A DNA stretch of 64,000 nt from Xanthostigma xanthostigma. Taxonomy: Eukaryota; Arthropoda; Insecta; Raphidioptera; Raphidiidae. This document shows, piece by piece, positions 37,299-48,880 of this stretch. The first letter of the stretch is position 1. The number at the start of each line of letters is the position of its first letter. Made by a program: the position numbers and the translations under genes. The notes beneath the pieces are model-generated. The model saw nothing but the letters and a program-made list of their open reading frames with translations. It did not search any database and was not told the origin of the DNA. Where the stretch lies: contig OY754470.1 in the NCBI GenBank assembly GCA_963575645.1, positions 32,532,501 to 32,596,500 on the forward strand, in the 5' to 3' direction.

Positions 37299-38348
37299 AT
37301 GTCGTCGGAAACTGAATGTGAGCCCTTTCAAGATTCGGGGAGTGAATATGTTCCGAGTGACTTGGATCAACCTAGTACAAGTAGAGCATCGGATGAACGG
37401 CCGCCTAAGACAAAAAAAAAGCGTGTTCGCAAAAGTTTGGATGGGGCGTCGACGAGAGAAAAAAGAGGTAGAAAACGAGTAAGAAATGAAAGTGGCTGGC
37501 AAAGAAATGTGAGGAAAAAGCTAAAAGCCTGTGGGGAAGAGCATGTCAATTCTGTGAAAAAGGTTGTACCCAAAAGAATAGTGGGAGCGTCTTGTACTTG
37601 CCGGCTTAAATGTTTTGACATAATTAATGAGGCACAAAGAATGTCTATTCTTACTTCTTTTAACGAAATAGGAACAAAAGAGAAGCAAGACTTATATTTG
37701 GGTGGATTGATTTCTTTAAAACTATTCACTATGGTCAACATAAATGGCAGAATAAGTGAAATACATCACCAGTATCCGGAACCAGGACACAGTTTTCTAC
37801 CATGTGATAGGTCATTTGGACTTATAGAAAAGAATAAAAGGAAGAAGGAAAGGATATACCTACCGTCAGAATGGATGAAGTTAGTAGAAGAAACTTCAAA
37901 AAAATTTAGAGTAGTTTCTGTAGAGCAAGTCATGATATTAAACTTTTCGGACCACTTTAAACAACTTATCAAATCAGCCCCTAAAGGACAAAAAAAGGAA
38001 AAATTTGCGATATCAACTTACAGGTTAATGAAGTACACCAAGAATAACAAGTTTATTGAATGCTCTGTGAGTTCGGGTTTACCAGTTTTTAAAAAATTTT
38101 CTATTAACGAAAAAGGAGATATCCCACTCTCAATGCCGAATAATAAAGCATACTTCACACCTTTGGATATAAACCCTAAAAAAATAATGGATCTAAAACA
38201 GCTGGTACATAAGTATGTACCCTTAAATGATCAACATTACTATAACCGAATGTTTCAAAACATTACTGTTGACGAAGAGGACCCAAATTCTGGCCATGTT
38301 AACGAAGATGAAGACGCAGGAAATGTTAGCGATGCTTCCTATATTTAA
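37299..38348 (+). CDS. Transposase-like protein, internally deleted (349 aa)
   Basis: The frame is intact. ATG at 37,299 is the first after an in-frame TAG at 37,263, with G at -3. Residues 1-35 are acidic/polar. Residues 37-62 are strongly basic (KTKKKRVRK, KRGRKRVR), a likely nuclear localisation and DNA-contact region. GWQRNVRKK (66-74) and C99-x-C101-x3-C105 look like the conserved N-terminal module of a family of uncharacterised transposase-like proteins (DUF7869-type, by recollection). HHQYPEPGHSFLPCDRSFG (156-174) resembles the segment that in that family follows the catalytic core; 175-325 look like its C-terminal part, and the tail (324-347) is acidic. Family members I recall are clearly longer. 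The expected central segment, including a GGQNRN-like motif, is missing between about residues 140 and 145 without loss of frame. It may be catalytically dead yet bind the element's ends. A removed intron or a diverged family are alternatives. Confidence 0.75.
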   Translation: MSSETECEPFQDSGSEYVPSDLDQPSTSRASDERPPKTKKKRVRKSLDGASTREKRGRKRVRNESGWQRNVRKKLKACGEEHVNSVKKVVPKRIVGASCTCRLKCFDIINEAQRMSILTSFNEIGTKEKQDLYLGGLISLKLFTMVNINGRISEIHHQYPEPGHSFLPCDRSFGLIEKNKRKKERIYLPSEWMKLVEETSKKFRVVSVEQVMILNFSDHFKQLIKSAPKGQKKEKFAISTYRLMKYTKNNKFIECSVSSGLPVFKKFSINEKGDIPLSMPNNKAYFTPLDINPKKIMDLKQLVHKYVPLNDQHYYNRMFQNITVDEEDPNSGHVNEDEDAGNVSDASYI

Positions 38349-38392
38349 AATATTATTTGTTTACAATACTTCAAGTCAAACATTTAATTTTC

Positions 38393-38398
38393 AATAAA
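38393..38398 (+). terminator. Polyadenylation signal AATAAA
   Basis: This canonical hexamer lies 45 bases after the TAA stop of the transposon gene and is followed by AT-rich sequence. It gives a compact 3' untranslated region wholly inside the element. Confidence 0.7.
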
Positions 38399-38642
38399 AA
38401 AATGCAAAATCATTATATGTGTTTTGACTCTATTTTCAAAGTTTGGGTTTTCGGGGCAAGAAACAGGCAACTCCATTTTTTCAAACTTCTTTTTCAGCTT
38501 CTACAATGCAAATAAAAAGCAGTATCTAGGTAAAAACAACTTATCTAATTTTACTCTAGTGGACTCGTGACATTCAGTACATTTTTTTTTAAATTTCTTG
38601 AAAATATTAGGTTTTTTTCGATTTCCCAACATTTTAAAAAAG
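38399..38642 (+). other. Right subterminal region of the transposon
   Basis: This AT-rich non-coding stretch lies between the polyadenylation signal and the right inverted repeat. Apart from the R1 repeat (38,452-38,475) I see only T-rich and A-rich runs, including ten T at 38,581-38,592, and no reading frame with recognisable content. Confidence 0.6.
38452..38475 (+). repeat. Subterminal repeat R1
   Basis: A copy of the terminal motif with three mismatches in 24 positions (CGGGGCAAGAAACAGGCAA then CTCCA). It points the same way as the left-end repeats, hence opposite to the adjacent right inverted repeat. The two could pair as a long-loop hairpin. Confidence 0.78.
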
Positions 38643-38674
38643 TGGAGTTGCCCGGTTCTTGCACCGAGGTCTTC
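38643..38674 (-). repeat. Terminal inverted repeat, right
   Basis: This is the exact reverse complement of 36,948-36,979, ending CCGAGGTCTTC at the element boundary. Beyond base 32 the two ends differ at once (T against C), though both run into T-rich sequence on the inner side. Confidence 0.95.
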
Positions 38675-38678
38675 AAAT
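38675..38678. repeat. Target-site duplication, right (AAAT)
   Basis: AAAT directly follows the right inverted repeat and leads into AGACTTACCCTCTTG. That is the same flank as in the empty copy at 33,308 onward. Confidence 0.9.
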
Positions 38679-39374
38679 AGACTTACCCTCTTGAAATAAA
38701 GCAATTTTGCCTATAAGGACTCATTTGCACCTAATTGTCATAAAGCATGTAAAAACTGCTTGTATGCGTTAAAATAATAGTTAATATGCAGTTTGCATTT
38801 TCTTGTGAGAGAATGATCCAAACCTGAATGTTATAGTGTAAGTAAACTTACCTTTGTGAAATAAAGCAGTTTTGCCTAAAAGTACTCATTTGCACCTAAT
38901 TGTCGTAAAGCATGTTAAAACTGCTTGTATGCGTTAAAATAATGGTTAATATGCCGTTTGCATTTTCTTATGAGAGAATGATCCAAACCTGAATGTTTTA
39001 GTGTAAATAGATTTACCCTCATAAAATAAAGCAATTTTGCCTATAAGGACTTATTTGCCCCTTATTGTCATAAAGCATGTAAAAACTGCTTGTATGCGTT
39101 AAAATAATGTATAATATGCAGTTTGCATTTTCTTATGAGAGAATGATCCAAACCTGAATGTTTTAGTGTAAATAGACTTACCCTCATGAAATAAAGTAAT
39201 TTTGCCTATAAAGACTCATTTGCACCTAATTGTCGTAAAGCATGTAAAAACTGCTTGTCTGCGTTTAAATAATGGTTAATATGCAGTTTGCATTTTCTTA
39301 TGAGAGAAAGATCCAAACCTGAATGTTATAGTGTAAATAGACTTACCTTCATGAAATAAAGCAATTTTGCCTAT

Positions 39375-40930
39375 AAGGACTCATTTGCCCCTAATTGTCA
39401 TAAAGCATGTAAAAACTGCTTGTATGCGTTAAAATAATGGTTAATATGCCGTTTGCATTTTCTTATGAGAGAAGGATCCAAACCTGAATGTTATAGTGTA
39501 AATAGACTTACCTTTGTAAAATAAAGCAATTTTGCTTATAAAGACTCATTTGCACGCAATTGTCGTGAAGCATATAAAAACTGCTTGTCTGCGTTAAAAT
39601 AATGGTTAATATGCAGTTTGCATTTTCTTATGAGAGAATGATCCAAACCTGAATGTTATAGTGAAAGTAGACTTACCTTTGTGAAATAAAACAATTTTGC
39701 CTTTAAGGACTTATTTCCACCTAATTGTCGTAAAACATGTGAAAACTGCTTGTCTGCGTGAAAATGATAGTAAATATGCAGTTTGCATTTTCTTATGAGA
39801 GAATGATCCAAACCTGAATGTTATAGTGTAATTAGACTTACCTTTGTAAAATAAAGTAATTTTGCTTATAAGGACTCATTTGCACGCAACTGTCGTGAAG
39901 CATATAAAAACTGCTTGTCTGCGTTAAAATAATGGTTAATATGCAGTATGCATTTTCTTATGAGAGAATGATCCACACCTGAATGTTATAGTGAAAGTAG
40001 ACTTACCTCTGGGAAATAAAACAATTTTGCCTTTAAGGACTTATTTCCACCTAATTGTCGTAAAACATGTGAAAACTGCTTGTCTGCGTGAAAATGATGG
40101 TAAATATGCAGTTTGCATTTTCTTATGAGAAAATGATCCAAACCTGAACGTTATAGTGTAAATAGACTTACCCTCATAAAATAAAGCAATTTTGCCTATA
40201 AAGATTCATTTGCACCTAATTGTCGTAAAGCATGTGAAATCTGCTTGTCTGCGTTTAAATAATGGTTAATATGCAGTTTGCATTTTCTTATGAGAGAATG
40301 ATCCAAACCTGAACGTTATAGTGTAAATAGACTTACCCTCATAAAATAAAGCAATTTTGCCTATAAAGATTCATTTGCACCTAATTGTCGTAAAGCATGC
40401 GAAATCTGCTTGTCTGCGTTTAAATAATGGTTAATATGCAGTTTGCATTTTCTTATGAGAGAATGATCCAAACCTGAATGTTATAGTGTAAATAGACTTA
40501 CCTTTGTAAAATAAAGCAATTTTGCTTATAAGGACTCATTTGCACGCAATTGTCGTGAAGCATATAAAAACTGCTTGTCTGCGTTAAAATAATGGTTAAT
40601 ATGCAGTTTGCATTTTCTTATGAGAAAATGATCCAAACCTGAATGTTATAGTGAAAGTAGACTTACCTTTGTGAAATAAAACAATTTTGCCTTTAAGGAC
40701 TTACTTCCACCTAATTGTCGTAAAACATGTGAAAACTGCTTGTCTGCGTGAAAATGACAGTAAATATGCAGTTTGAATTTTCTTATGAGAGAAAGATCCA
40801 AACCTGAATGTTATAGTGTAAATAGACTTACCTTCATGAAATAAAGCAATTTTGCCTATAAGGACTCATTTGCCCCTAATTGTCATAAAGCATGTAAAAA
40901 CTGCTTGTATGCGTTAAAATAATGGTTAAT
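39375..40930 (+). repeat. 1,815-bp-spaced satellite repeat, copy 1
   Basis: Variant order matches 41,190-42,745 at a constant offset of 1,815 (11 monomers). Markers are ATGCCGTTTGC (39,446 and 41,261), GTGTAATTAGAC, GCAACTGTCGTG, GATGGTAAATATGC, GAGAAAATGATCC (40,127 and 41,942), and GCATGCGAAATC. Confidence 0.83.
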
Positions 40931-41189
40931 ATGCAGTTTGCATTTTCTTATGAGAGAATGATCCAAACCTGAATGTTATAGTGAAAATAGACTTACCTTT
41001 GTAAAATAACGCAATTTTGCCTATAAGGACTCATTTGCACGCAATTGTCGTGAAGCATGTAAAAACTGCTTGTCTGCGTTAAAATAATGGTTAATATGCA
41101 GTTTGCATTTTCTTATGAGAGAATGATCCAAACCTGAATGTTTTAGTGTAAATAGACTTACCTTTATGAAAAAAAGCAATTTTGCCTAT

Positions 41190-42745
41190 AAGGACTCATT
41201 TGCCCCTAATTGTCATAAAGCATGTAAAAACTGCTTGTATGCGTTATAATAATGGTTAATATGCCGTTTGCATTTTCTTATGAGAGAAGGATCCAAACCT
41301 GAATGTTATAGTGTAAATAGACTTACCTTTGTAAAATATAGCCATTTTGCTTATAAGGACTCATTTGCACGCAATGGTCGTGAAGCATATAAAAACTGCT
41401 TGTCTGCGTTAAAATAATGGTTAATATGCAGTTTGCATTTTCTTATGAGAGAATGATCCAAACCTGAATGTTATAGTGAAAGTAGACTTACCTTTGTGAA
41501 ATAAAACAATTTTGCCTTTAAGGACTTATTTCCACCTAATTGTCGTAAAACATGTGAAAACTGCTTGTCTGCGTGAAAATGATAGTAAATATGCAGTTTG
41601 CATTTTCTTATGAGAGAATGATCCAAACCTGAATGTTATAGTGTAATTAGACTTACCTTTGTAAAATAAAGTAATTTTGCTTATAAGGACTCATTTGCAC
41701 GCAACTGTCGTGAAGCATATAAAAACTGCTTGTCTGCGTTAAAATAATGGTTAATATGCAGTTTGCATTTTCTTATGAGAGAATGATCCAAACCTGAATG
41801 TTATAGTGAAAGTAGACTTACCTTTGTGAAATAAAACAATTTTGCCTTTAAGGACTTATTTCCACATAATTGTCGTAAAACATGTGAAAACTGCTTGTCT
41901 GCGTGAAAATGATGGTAAATATGCAGTTTGCATTTTCTTATGAGAAAATGATCCAAACCTGAACGTTATAGTGTAAATAGACTTACCCTCATAAAATAAA
42001 GCAATTTTGCCTATAAAGATTCATTTGCACCTAATTGTCGTAAAGCATGTGAAATCTGCTTGTCTGCGTTTAAATAATGGTTAATATGCAGTTTGCATTT
42101 TCTTATGAGAGAATGATCCAAACCTGAACGTTATAGTGTAAATAGACTTACCCTCATAAAATAAAGCAATTTTGCCTATAAAGATTCATTTGCACCTAAT
42201 TGTCGTAAAGCATGCGAAATCTGCTTGTCTGCGTTTAAATAATGGTTAATATGCAGTTTGCATTTTCTTATGAGAGAATGATCCAAACCTGAATGTTATA
42301 GTGTAAATAGACTTACCTTTGTAAAATAAAGCAATTTTGCTTATAAGGACTCATTTGCACGCAATTGTCGTGAAGCATATAAAAACTGCTTGTCTGCGTT
42401 AAAATAATGGTTAATATGCAGTTTGCATTTTCTTATGAGAAAATGATCCAAACCTGAATGTTATAGTGAAAGTAGACTTACCTTTGTGAAATAAAACAAT
42501 TTTGCCTTTAAGGACTTACTTCCACCTAATTGTCGTAAAACATGTGAAAACTGCTTGTCTGCGTGAAAATGACAGTAAATATGCAGTTTGCATTTTCTTA
42601 TGAGAGAAAGATCCAAACCTGAATGTTATAGTGTAAATAGACTTACCTTCATGAAATAAAGCAATTTTGCCTATAAGGACTCATTTGCCCCTAATTGTCA
42701 TAAAGCATGTAAAAACTGCTTGTATGCGTTAAAATAATGGTTAAT
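41190..42745 (+). repeat. 1,815-bp-spaced satellite repeat, copy 2
   Basis: This is the partner of 39,375-40,930. Small private differences exist, for example GTTTGCATT at 42,578 where copy 1 has GTTTGAATT. After 42,745 the sequence moves into a block resembling 32.0-33.0 kb. Confidence 0.83.
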
Positions 42746-45315
42746 ATGCCGTTTGCATTTTCTTATGAGAGAAGAATCCAAACCTGAATGTTATAGTGTA
42801 AATAGACTTACCTTTGTAAAATAAAGCCATTTTGCTTATAAGGACTCATTTGCACGCAATTGTCGTGAAGCATATAAAAACTGCTTGTCTGCGTTAAAAT
42901 AATGGTTAATATGCAGTTTGCATTTTCTTATGAGAGAATGATCCAAACCTGAATGTTATAGTGTAAATAGACTTACCTTTGTAAAATAAAGCAATTTTGC
43001 TTATAAGGACTCATTTGCAGGCAATTGTGAAGCATATAAAAACTGCTTGTCTGCGTTAAAATAATGGGTAATATGCAGTTTGCATTTTCTTATGAGAGAA
43101 TGATCCAAACCTGAATGTTATTGTGAAAGTAGACTTACCTTTGTGAAATAAACCAATTTTGCCTTTAAGGACTTACTTCCACCTAATTGTCGTAAAACAT
43201 GTGAAAACTGCTTGTCTGCGTGAAAATGATAGTAAATATGCAGTTTGCATTTTCATATGAGAGAAAGATCCAAACCTGAATGTTATAGTGTAAATAGACT
43301 TACCTTCATGAAGTAAAGCAATTTTGCCTATAAGGACTCATTTGCCCCTAATTGTCATAAAGCATGTAAAAACTGCTTGTATGCGTTAAAAAAATGGTTA
43401 ATATGCAGTTTGCATTTTCTTATGAGAGAAAGATCCAAACCTGAATGTTATAGTGTAAATAGATTTACCTTTGTAAAATAAAGCAATTTTGCCTATAAGG
43501 ACTCATTTGCACGCAATTGTCGTGAAGCATGTAAAAACTGCTTGTCTGCGTGAAAATGATAGTAAATATGCAGTTTGCATTTTCTTATGAGAGAATGATC
43601 CAAACCTGAATGTTATAGTAGAAATAGACTTACCCTCATGAAATAAAGCAATTTTGCCTATAAAGACTCATTTGCACCTAATTGTCGTAAAGCATGTAAA
43701 AACATCTTGTCTGCGTTTAAATAATGGTTAATATGCAGTTTGCATTTTCTTATGAGAGAATGATCCAAACCTGAATGTTATAGTGTAAATAGACTTATCT
43801 TCATGAAATAAAGCAATTTTGCCTATAAGGACTCATTTGCCCCTAATTGTCATAAAGCATGTAAAAACTGCTTGTATGCGTTAAAATAATGGTTAATATG
43901 CAGATTGCATTTTCTTATGAGAGAATGATCTAAACCTGAATGTTATAGTGTAAATAGACTTACCTTTGTAAAATAAAGCAATTTTGCCTATAAGGACTCA
44001 TTTGCACGCAATTGTCGGGAAGCATGTAAAAACTGCTTGTCTGCGTGAAAATGATAGTAAATATGCAGTTTGCATTTTCTTGTGAGAGAATGATCCAAAC
44101 TTGAATGTTATAGTGTAAGTAAACTTACCTTTGTGAAATAAAGCAGTTTTGCCTAAAAGTACTCATTTGCACCTAATTGTCGTAAAGCATGTAAAAACTG
44201 CTTGTTGCGTTAAAATAATGGTTAATATGCAGTTTGCATTTTCTTATGAGAGAATGATCCAACCCTGAATATTATAGTGAAAGTAGACTTACCTTTGTGA
44301 AATAAAGCAATTCTGCCTATAAGGACACATTTGCACCTAATTGTCATAAAGCATGTAAATACTGCTTGTATGCGTTAAAATAATGGTTAATATGCAGTTT
44401 GCATTTTCTTATGAGAGAAGGATCCAAACCTGAATGTTATAGTGTAAATAGACTTACCTTTGTAAAATAAAGCAATTTTGCTTATAAGGACTCATTTGCA
44501 CGCAATTGTCGTGAAGCATATAAAAACTGCTTGTCTGCGTTGAAATAATGGTTAATATGCAGTTTGCATTTTCTTATGAGAGAATGATCCAAACCTGAAT
44601 GTTATAGTGAAAGTAGACTTACCTTTATGAAATAAAACAATTTTGCCTTTAAAGACTTATTTCCACCTAATTGTCGTAAAATATGTGAAAACTGCTTGTC
44701 TGCGTGAAAATGATAGTTAATATGCAGTTTGCATTTTCTTATGAGAGAATGATCCAAACCTGAATGTTATAGTGTAAATAGACTTACCTTAATGAAATAA
44801 AGCAGTTTTGCCTATAAGGACTCATTTGCATCTAACTGTCATAAAGCATGTAAAAACTGCTTGTATGCGTTAAAATAATGGTTAATATGCAGTTTGCATT
44901 TTCTTATGAGAGAATGATCTAAACCTGAATGTTATAGTGTAAATAGGCTTACCTTTGTAAAATAAAGCAATTTTGCCTATAAGCACTCATTTGCACGCAA
45001 TTGTCGTGATTCATGTAAAAACTGCTTGTCTGCGTTAAAATAATGGTTAATATGCAGGTTGCATTTTTTTATGAGAGAATGATCCAAACCTGAATGTTAT
45101 AATGTAAATAGACTTACCTTTGTAAAATAAAGCAATTTTGCCTATAAGGACTTATTTGCACGCAATTGTCGTGAAGCATGTAAAAAGTAAAAACTGCTTG
45201 TCTGCGTGAAAATGATAGTAAATATGCAGTTTGCATTTTCTTATGAGAGAATGATCCAAACCTGAATGTTATAGTGTAAATAGACTTACCTTTGTAAAAT
45301 AAAGCAATTTTGCCT
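42746..45315 (+). repeat. Satellite block resembling 32.0-34.8 kb
   Basis: The AGGCAATTGTGAAGC variant (43,019), CATGAAGTAAAGC, GTTAAAAAAATGG, CATCTTGTCTGCG, GCAGATTGC and GTAAGTAAACTTACC follow in the order seen from 32,041. The two monomers that host the transposon site are missing between about 44,060 and 44,080. From 44,380 the GCGTTGAAATAATGG series follows. Confidence 0.75.
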
Positions 45316-45579
45316 ATAAGGACTCATTTGCTCGCAATTGTCGTGAAGCATGTAATAACTGCTTGTCTGCGTTAAAATAATGGTTAATATGCAGTTTACA
45401 TTTTCTTATGAGAGAATGATCCAAACCTGAAAGTTTTAGTGTAAATAGACTTACCCTCATGAAATAAAGCAATTTTGCCTATAAAGACTCATTTGCACCT
45501 AATTGTCATAAAGCATGTAAAAACTGCTTGTATGCGTTAAAATGATAGTAAATATGCAGTTTGCATTTTCTTATGAGAG

Positions 45580-48500
45580 AATGATCCAAACCTGAATGTT
45601 ATAGTGTAAATAGACTTACCTTTGTAAAATAAAGCAATCTTGCCTATAAGGACTCATTTGCACGCAATTGTCGTGAAGCATGTAAAAACTGCTTGTCTGC
45701 GTGAAATTGATAGTAAATATGCAGTTTGCATTTTCTTATGAGAGAATGATCCAAACCTGAACGTTATAGTGTAAATAGACTTACCCTCATAAAATAAAGC
45801 AATTTTGCCTATAAAGATTCATTTGCACCTAATTGTCGTAAAGCATGTGAAATCTGCTTGTCTGCGTTTAAATAATGGTTAATATGCAGTTTGCATTTTC
45901 TTATGAGAGAATGATCCAAACCTGAAGGTTATAGTGTAAATAGACTTACCTTTGTAAAATAAAGCTATTTTGCCTATAAGGACTCATTTGCACGCAATTG
46001 TCGTGAAGTATGTAAAAACTGCTTGTCTGCGTTAAAATAATGGTTAATATGCAGTTTGCATTTTCTTATGAGCGAATGATCCAAACCTGAATGTTATAGT
46101 GTAAATAGACTTACCCTCATGAAATAAAGCAATTTTGCCTATAAAGACTCATTTGCACCTAATTGTCGTAAAGCATGTAAAAACTGCTTGTATGCGTTAA
46201 AATAATGTATAATATGCAGTTTGCATTTTCTTATGAGAGAATGATCCAAACCTGAATGTTATAGTGTAAATAGACTTACCTTCATGAAATAAAGCAATTT
46301 TGCCTATAAGGACTCATTTGCCCCTTATTGTCATAAAGCATGTAAAAACTGCTTGTATGCGTTAAAATTATGTATAATATGCAGTTTGCATTTTCTTATG
46401 AGAGAATGATCCAAACCTGAATGTTATAGTGTAAATAGACTTACCCTCATGAAATAAAGCAATTTTGCCTATAAAGACTCATTTGCACCTAATTGTCGTA
46501 AAGCATGTAAAAACTGCTTGTCTGCGTTTAAATAATGGTTAATATGCAGTTTGCATTTTCTTATGAGAGAAAGATCCAAACCTGAATGTTATAGTGTAAA
46601 TAGACTTACCTTCATGAAATAAAACAATTTTGCCTATAATGACTCATTTGCCCTTAATTGTCATAAAGCATGTAAAAACTGCTTGTATGCCATAAAATAA
46701 TGGTTAATATGCAGTTTGCATTTTCTTATGAGAGAAGGATTCAAACCTGAATGTTATAGTGTAAATAGACTTACCTTTGTAAAATAAAGCAATTTTGCCT
46801 ATAAGGACTCATTTGCTCGCAATTGTCGTGAAGCATGTAATAACTGCTTGTCTGCGTTAAAATAATGGTTAATATGCAGTTTACATTTTCTTATGAGAGA
46901 ATGATCCAAACCTGAAAGTTTTAGTGTAAATAGACTTACCCTCATGAAATAAAGCAATTTTGCCTATAAAGACTCATTTGCACCTAATTGTCATAAAGCA
47001 TGTAAAAACTGCTTGTATGCGTTAAAATGATAGTAAATATGCAGTTTGCATTTTCTTATGAGAGAATGATCCAAACCTGAATGTTATAGTGTAAATAGAC
47101 TTACCTTTGTAAAATAAAGCAATCTTGCCTATAAGGACTCATTTGCACGCAATTGTCGTGAAGCATGTAAAAACTGCTTGTCTGCGTGAAATTGATAGTA
47201 AATATGCAGTTTGCATTTTCTTATGAGAGAATGATCCAAACCTGAACGTTATAGTGTAAATAGACTTACCCTCATAAAATAAAGCAATTTTGCCTATAAA
47301 GATTCATTTGCACCTAATTGTCGTAAAGCATGTGAAATCTGCTTGTCTGCGTTTAAATAATGGTTAATATGCAGTTTGCATTTTCTTATGAGAGAATGAT
47401 CCAAACCTGAAGGTTATAGTGTAAATAGACTTACCTTTGTAAAATAAAGCTATTTTGCCTATAAGGACTCATTTGCACGCAATTGTCGTGAAGTATGTAA
47501 AAACTGCTTGTCTGCGTTAAAATAATGGTTAATATGCAGTTTGCATTTTCTTATGAGCGAATGATCCAAACCTGAATGTTATAGTGTAAATAGACTTACC
47601 CTCATGAAATAAAGCAATTTTGCCTATAAAGACTCATTTGCACCTAATTGTCGTAAAGCATGTAAAAACTGCTTGTATGCGTTAAAATAATGTATAATAT
47701 GCAGTTTGCATTTTCTTATGAGAGAATGATCCAAACCTGAATGTTATAGTGTAAATAGACTTACCTTCATGAAATAAAGCAATTTTGCCTATAAGGACTC
47801 ATTTGCCCCTTATTGTCATAAAGCATGTAAAAACTGCTTGTATGCGTTAAAATAATGTATAATATGCAGTTTGCATTTTCTTATGAGAGAATGATCCAAA
47901 CCTGAATGTTATAGTGTAAATAGACTTACCCTCATGAAATAAAGCAATTTTGCCTATAAAGACTCATTTGCACCTAATTGTCGTAAAGCATGTAAAAACT
48001 GCTTGTCTGCGTTTAAATAATGGTTAATATGCAGTTTGCATTTTCTTATGAGAGAAAGATCCAAACCTGAATGTTATAGTGTAAATAGACTTACCTTCAT
48101 GAAATAAAACAATTTTGCCTATAATGACTCATTTGCCCCTAATTGTCATAAAGCATGTAAAAACTGCTTGTATGCCATAAAATAATGGTTAATATGCAGT
48201 TTGCATTTTCTTATGAGAGAAGGATTCAAACCTGAATGTTATAGTGTAAATAGACTTACCTTTGTAAAATAAAGCAATTTTGCCTATAGTGACTCATTTG
48301 CACGCAATTGTCGTGAAGCATATAAAAACTGCTTGTCTGCGTTAAAATAATGGTTAATATGCAGTTTGCATTTTCTTATGAGAGAATGATCCAAACCTGA
48401 ATGTTATAGTGAAAGTAGACTTACCTTTGTGAAATAAAACAATTTTGCCTTTAAGGACTTACTTCCACCTAATTGTCGTAAAACATGTGAAAACTGCTTG

Positions 48501-48880
48501 TCTGCGTGAAAATGACAGTAAATATGCAGTTTGCATTTTCTTATGAGAGAAAGATCCAAACCTGAATGTTATAGTGTAAATAGACTTACCTTCATGAAAT
48601 AAAGCAATTTTGCCTATAAAGACTCATTTGCCCCTAATTGTCATAAAGCATGTAAAAACTGCTTGTATGCGTTAAAATAATGGTTAATATGCAGTTTGCA
48701 TTTTCTTATGAGAGAATAATCCAAACCTGAATGTTATAGTGTAAATAGACTTACCCTCATAAAATAAAACAATTTTGCCTATAAGGACTTATTTGCCCCT
48801 TATTGTCATAAAGCATGTAAAAACTGCTTGTATGCGTTAAAATAATGTATAATATGCAGTTTGCATTTTTTTATGAGAGA
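45580..48880 (+). repeat. 3,300-bp higher-order repeat, copy 1
   Basis: Twenty monomers repeated downstream at exactly 3,300 bp. Markers are AATCTTGCC (45,636 and 48,936), TATGAGCGAATG (46,067 and 49,367) and TATGCCATAAAATAATGG (46,686 and 49,986). Inside it, a 9-monomer segment is itself doubled with a 1,485-bp period (45,320-46,800 and 46,800-48,285). Each marker therefore appears at alternating spacings of 1,485 and 1,815. Confidence 0.9.

Larger units (their letters stand above)
36948..38674 (+). mobile_element. 1,727-bp TIR DNA transposon nested in satellite
   Basis: The element is bounded by 32-bp perfect inverted repeats that begin GAAGACCTCGG and is flanked by a 4-bp AAAT duplication. 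Its base composition is visibly richer in G and C than the satellite. Inside it are three further copies of the terminal motif (two at the left, one at the right), a single 349-codon gene and a polyadenylation signal. Cut-and-paste transposons with terminal and subterminal repeats have this architecture. The 4-bp A/T target duplication excludes the standard signatures of Tc1/mariner (TA), piggyBac (TTAA) and hAT (8 bp). Sola-type elements are one group I recall with 4-bp duplications, but I cannot confirm membership. The encoded protein seems internally deleted, so the copy is probably non-autonomous while remaining mobilisable in trans. Confidence 0.93.

Noticed and set aside
37001..37315. 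Plus-strand 104-codon frame upstream of the transposon gene
   Set aside because: It overlaps the real start in another frame, covers subterminal repeats, and has no recognisable motif.
37260..37972. Three minus-strand frames inside the transposon gene
   Set aside because: They are antisense shadows of the 349-codon gene with no signal of their own.
36948..38674. Retrocopy or viral integration
   Set aside because: Perfect 32-bp inverted ends, a short target duplication and the absence of a terminal poly(A) tract or retroviral motifs fit a cut-and-paste DNA transposon instead.
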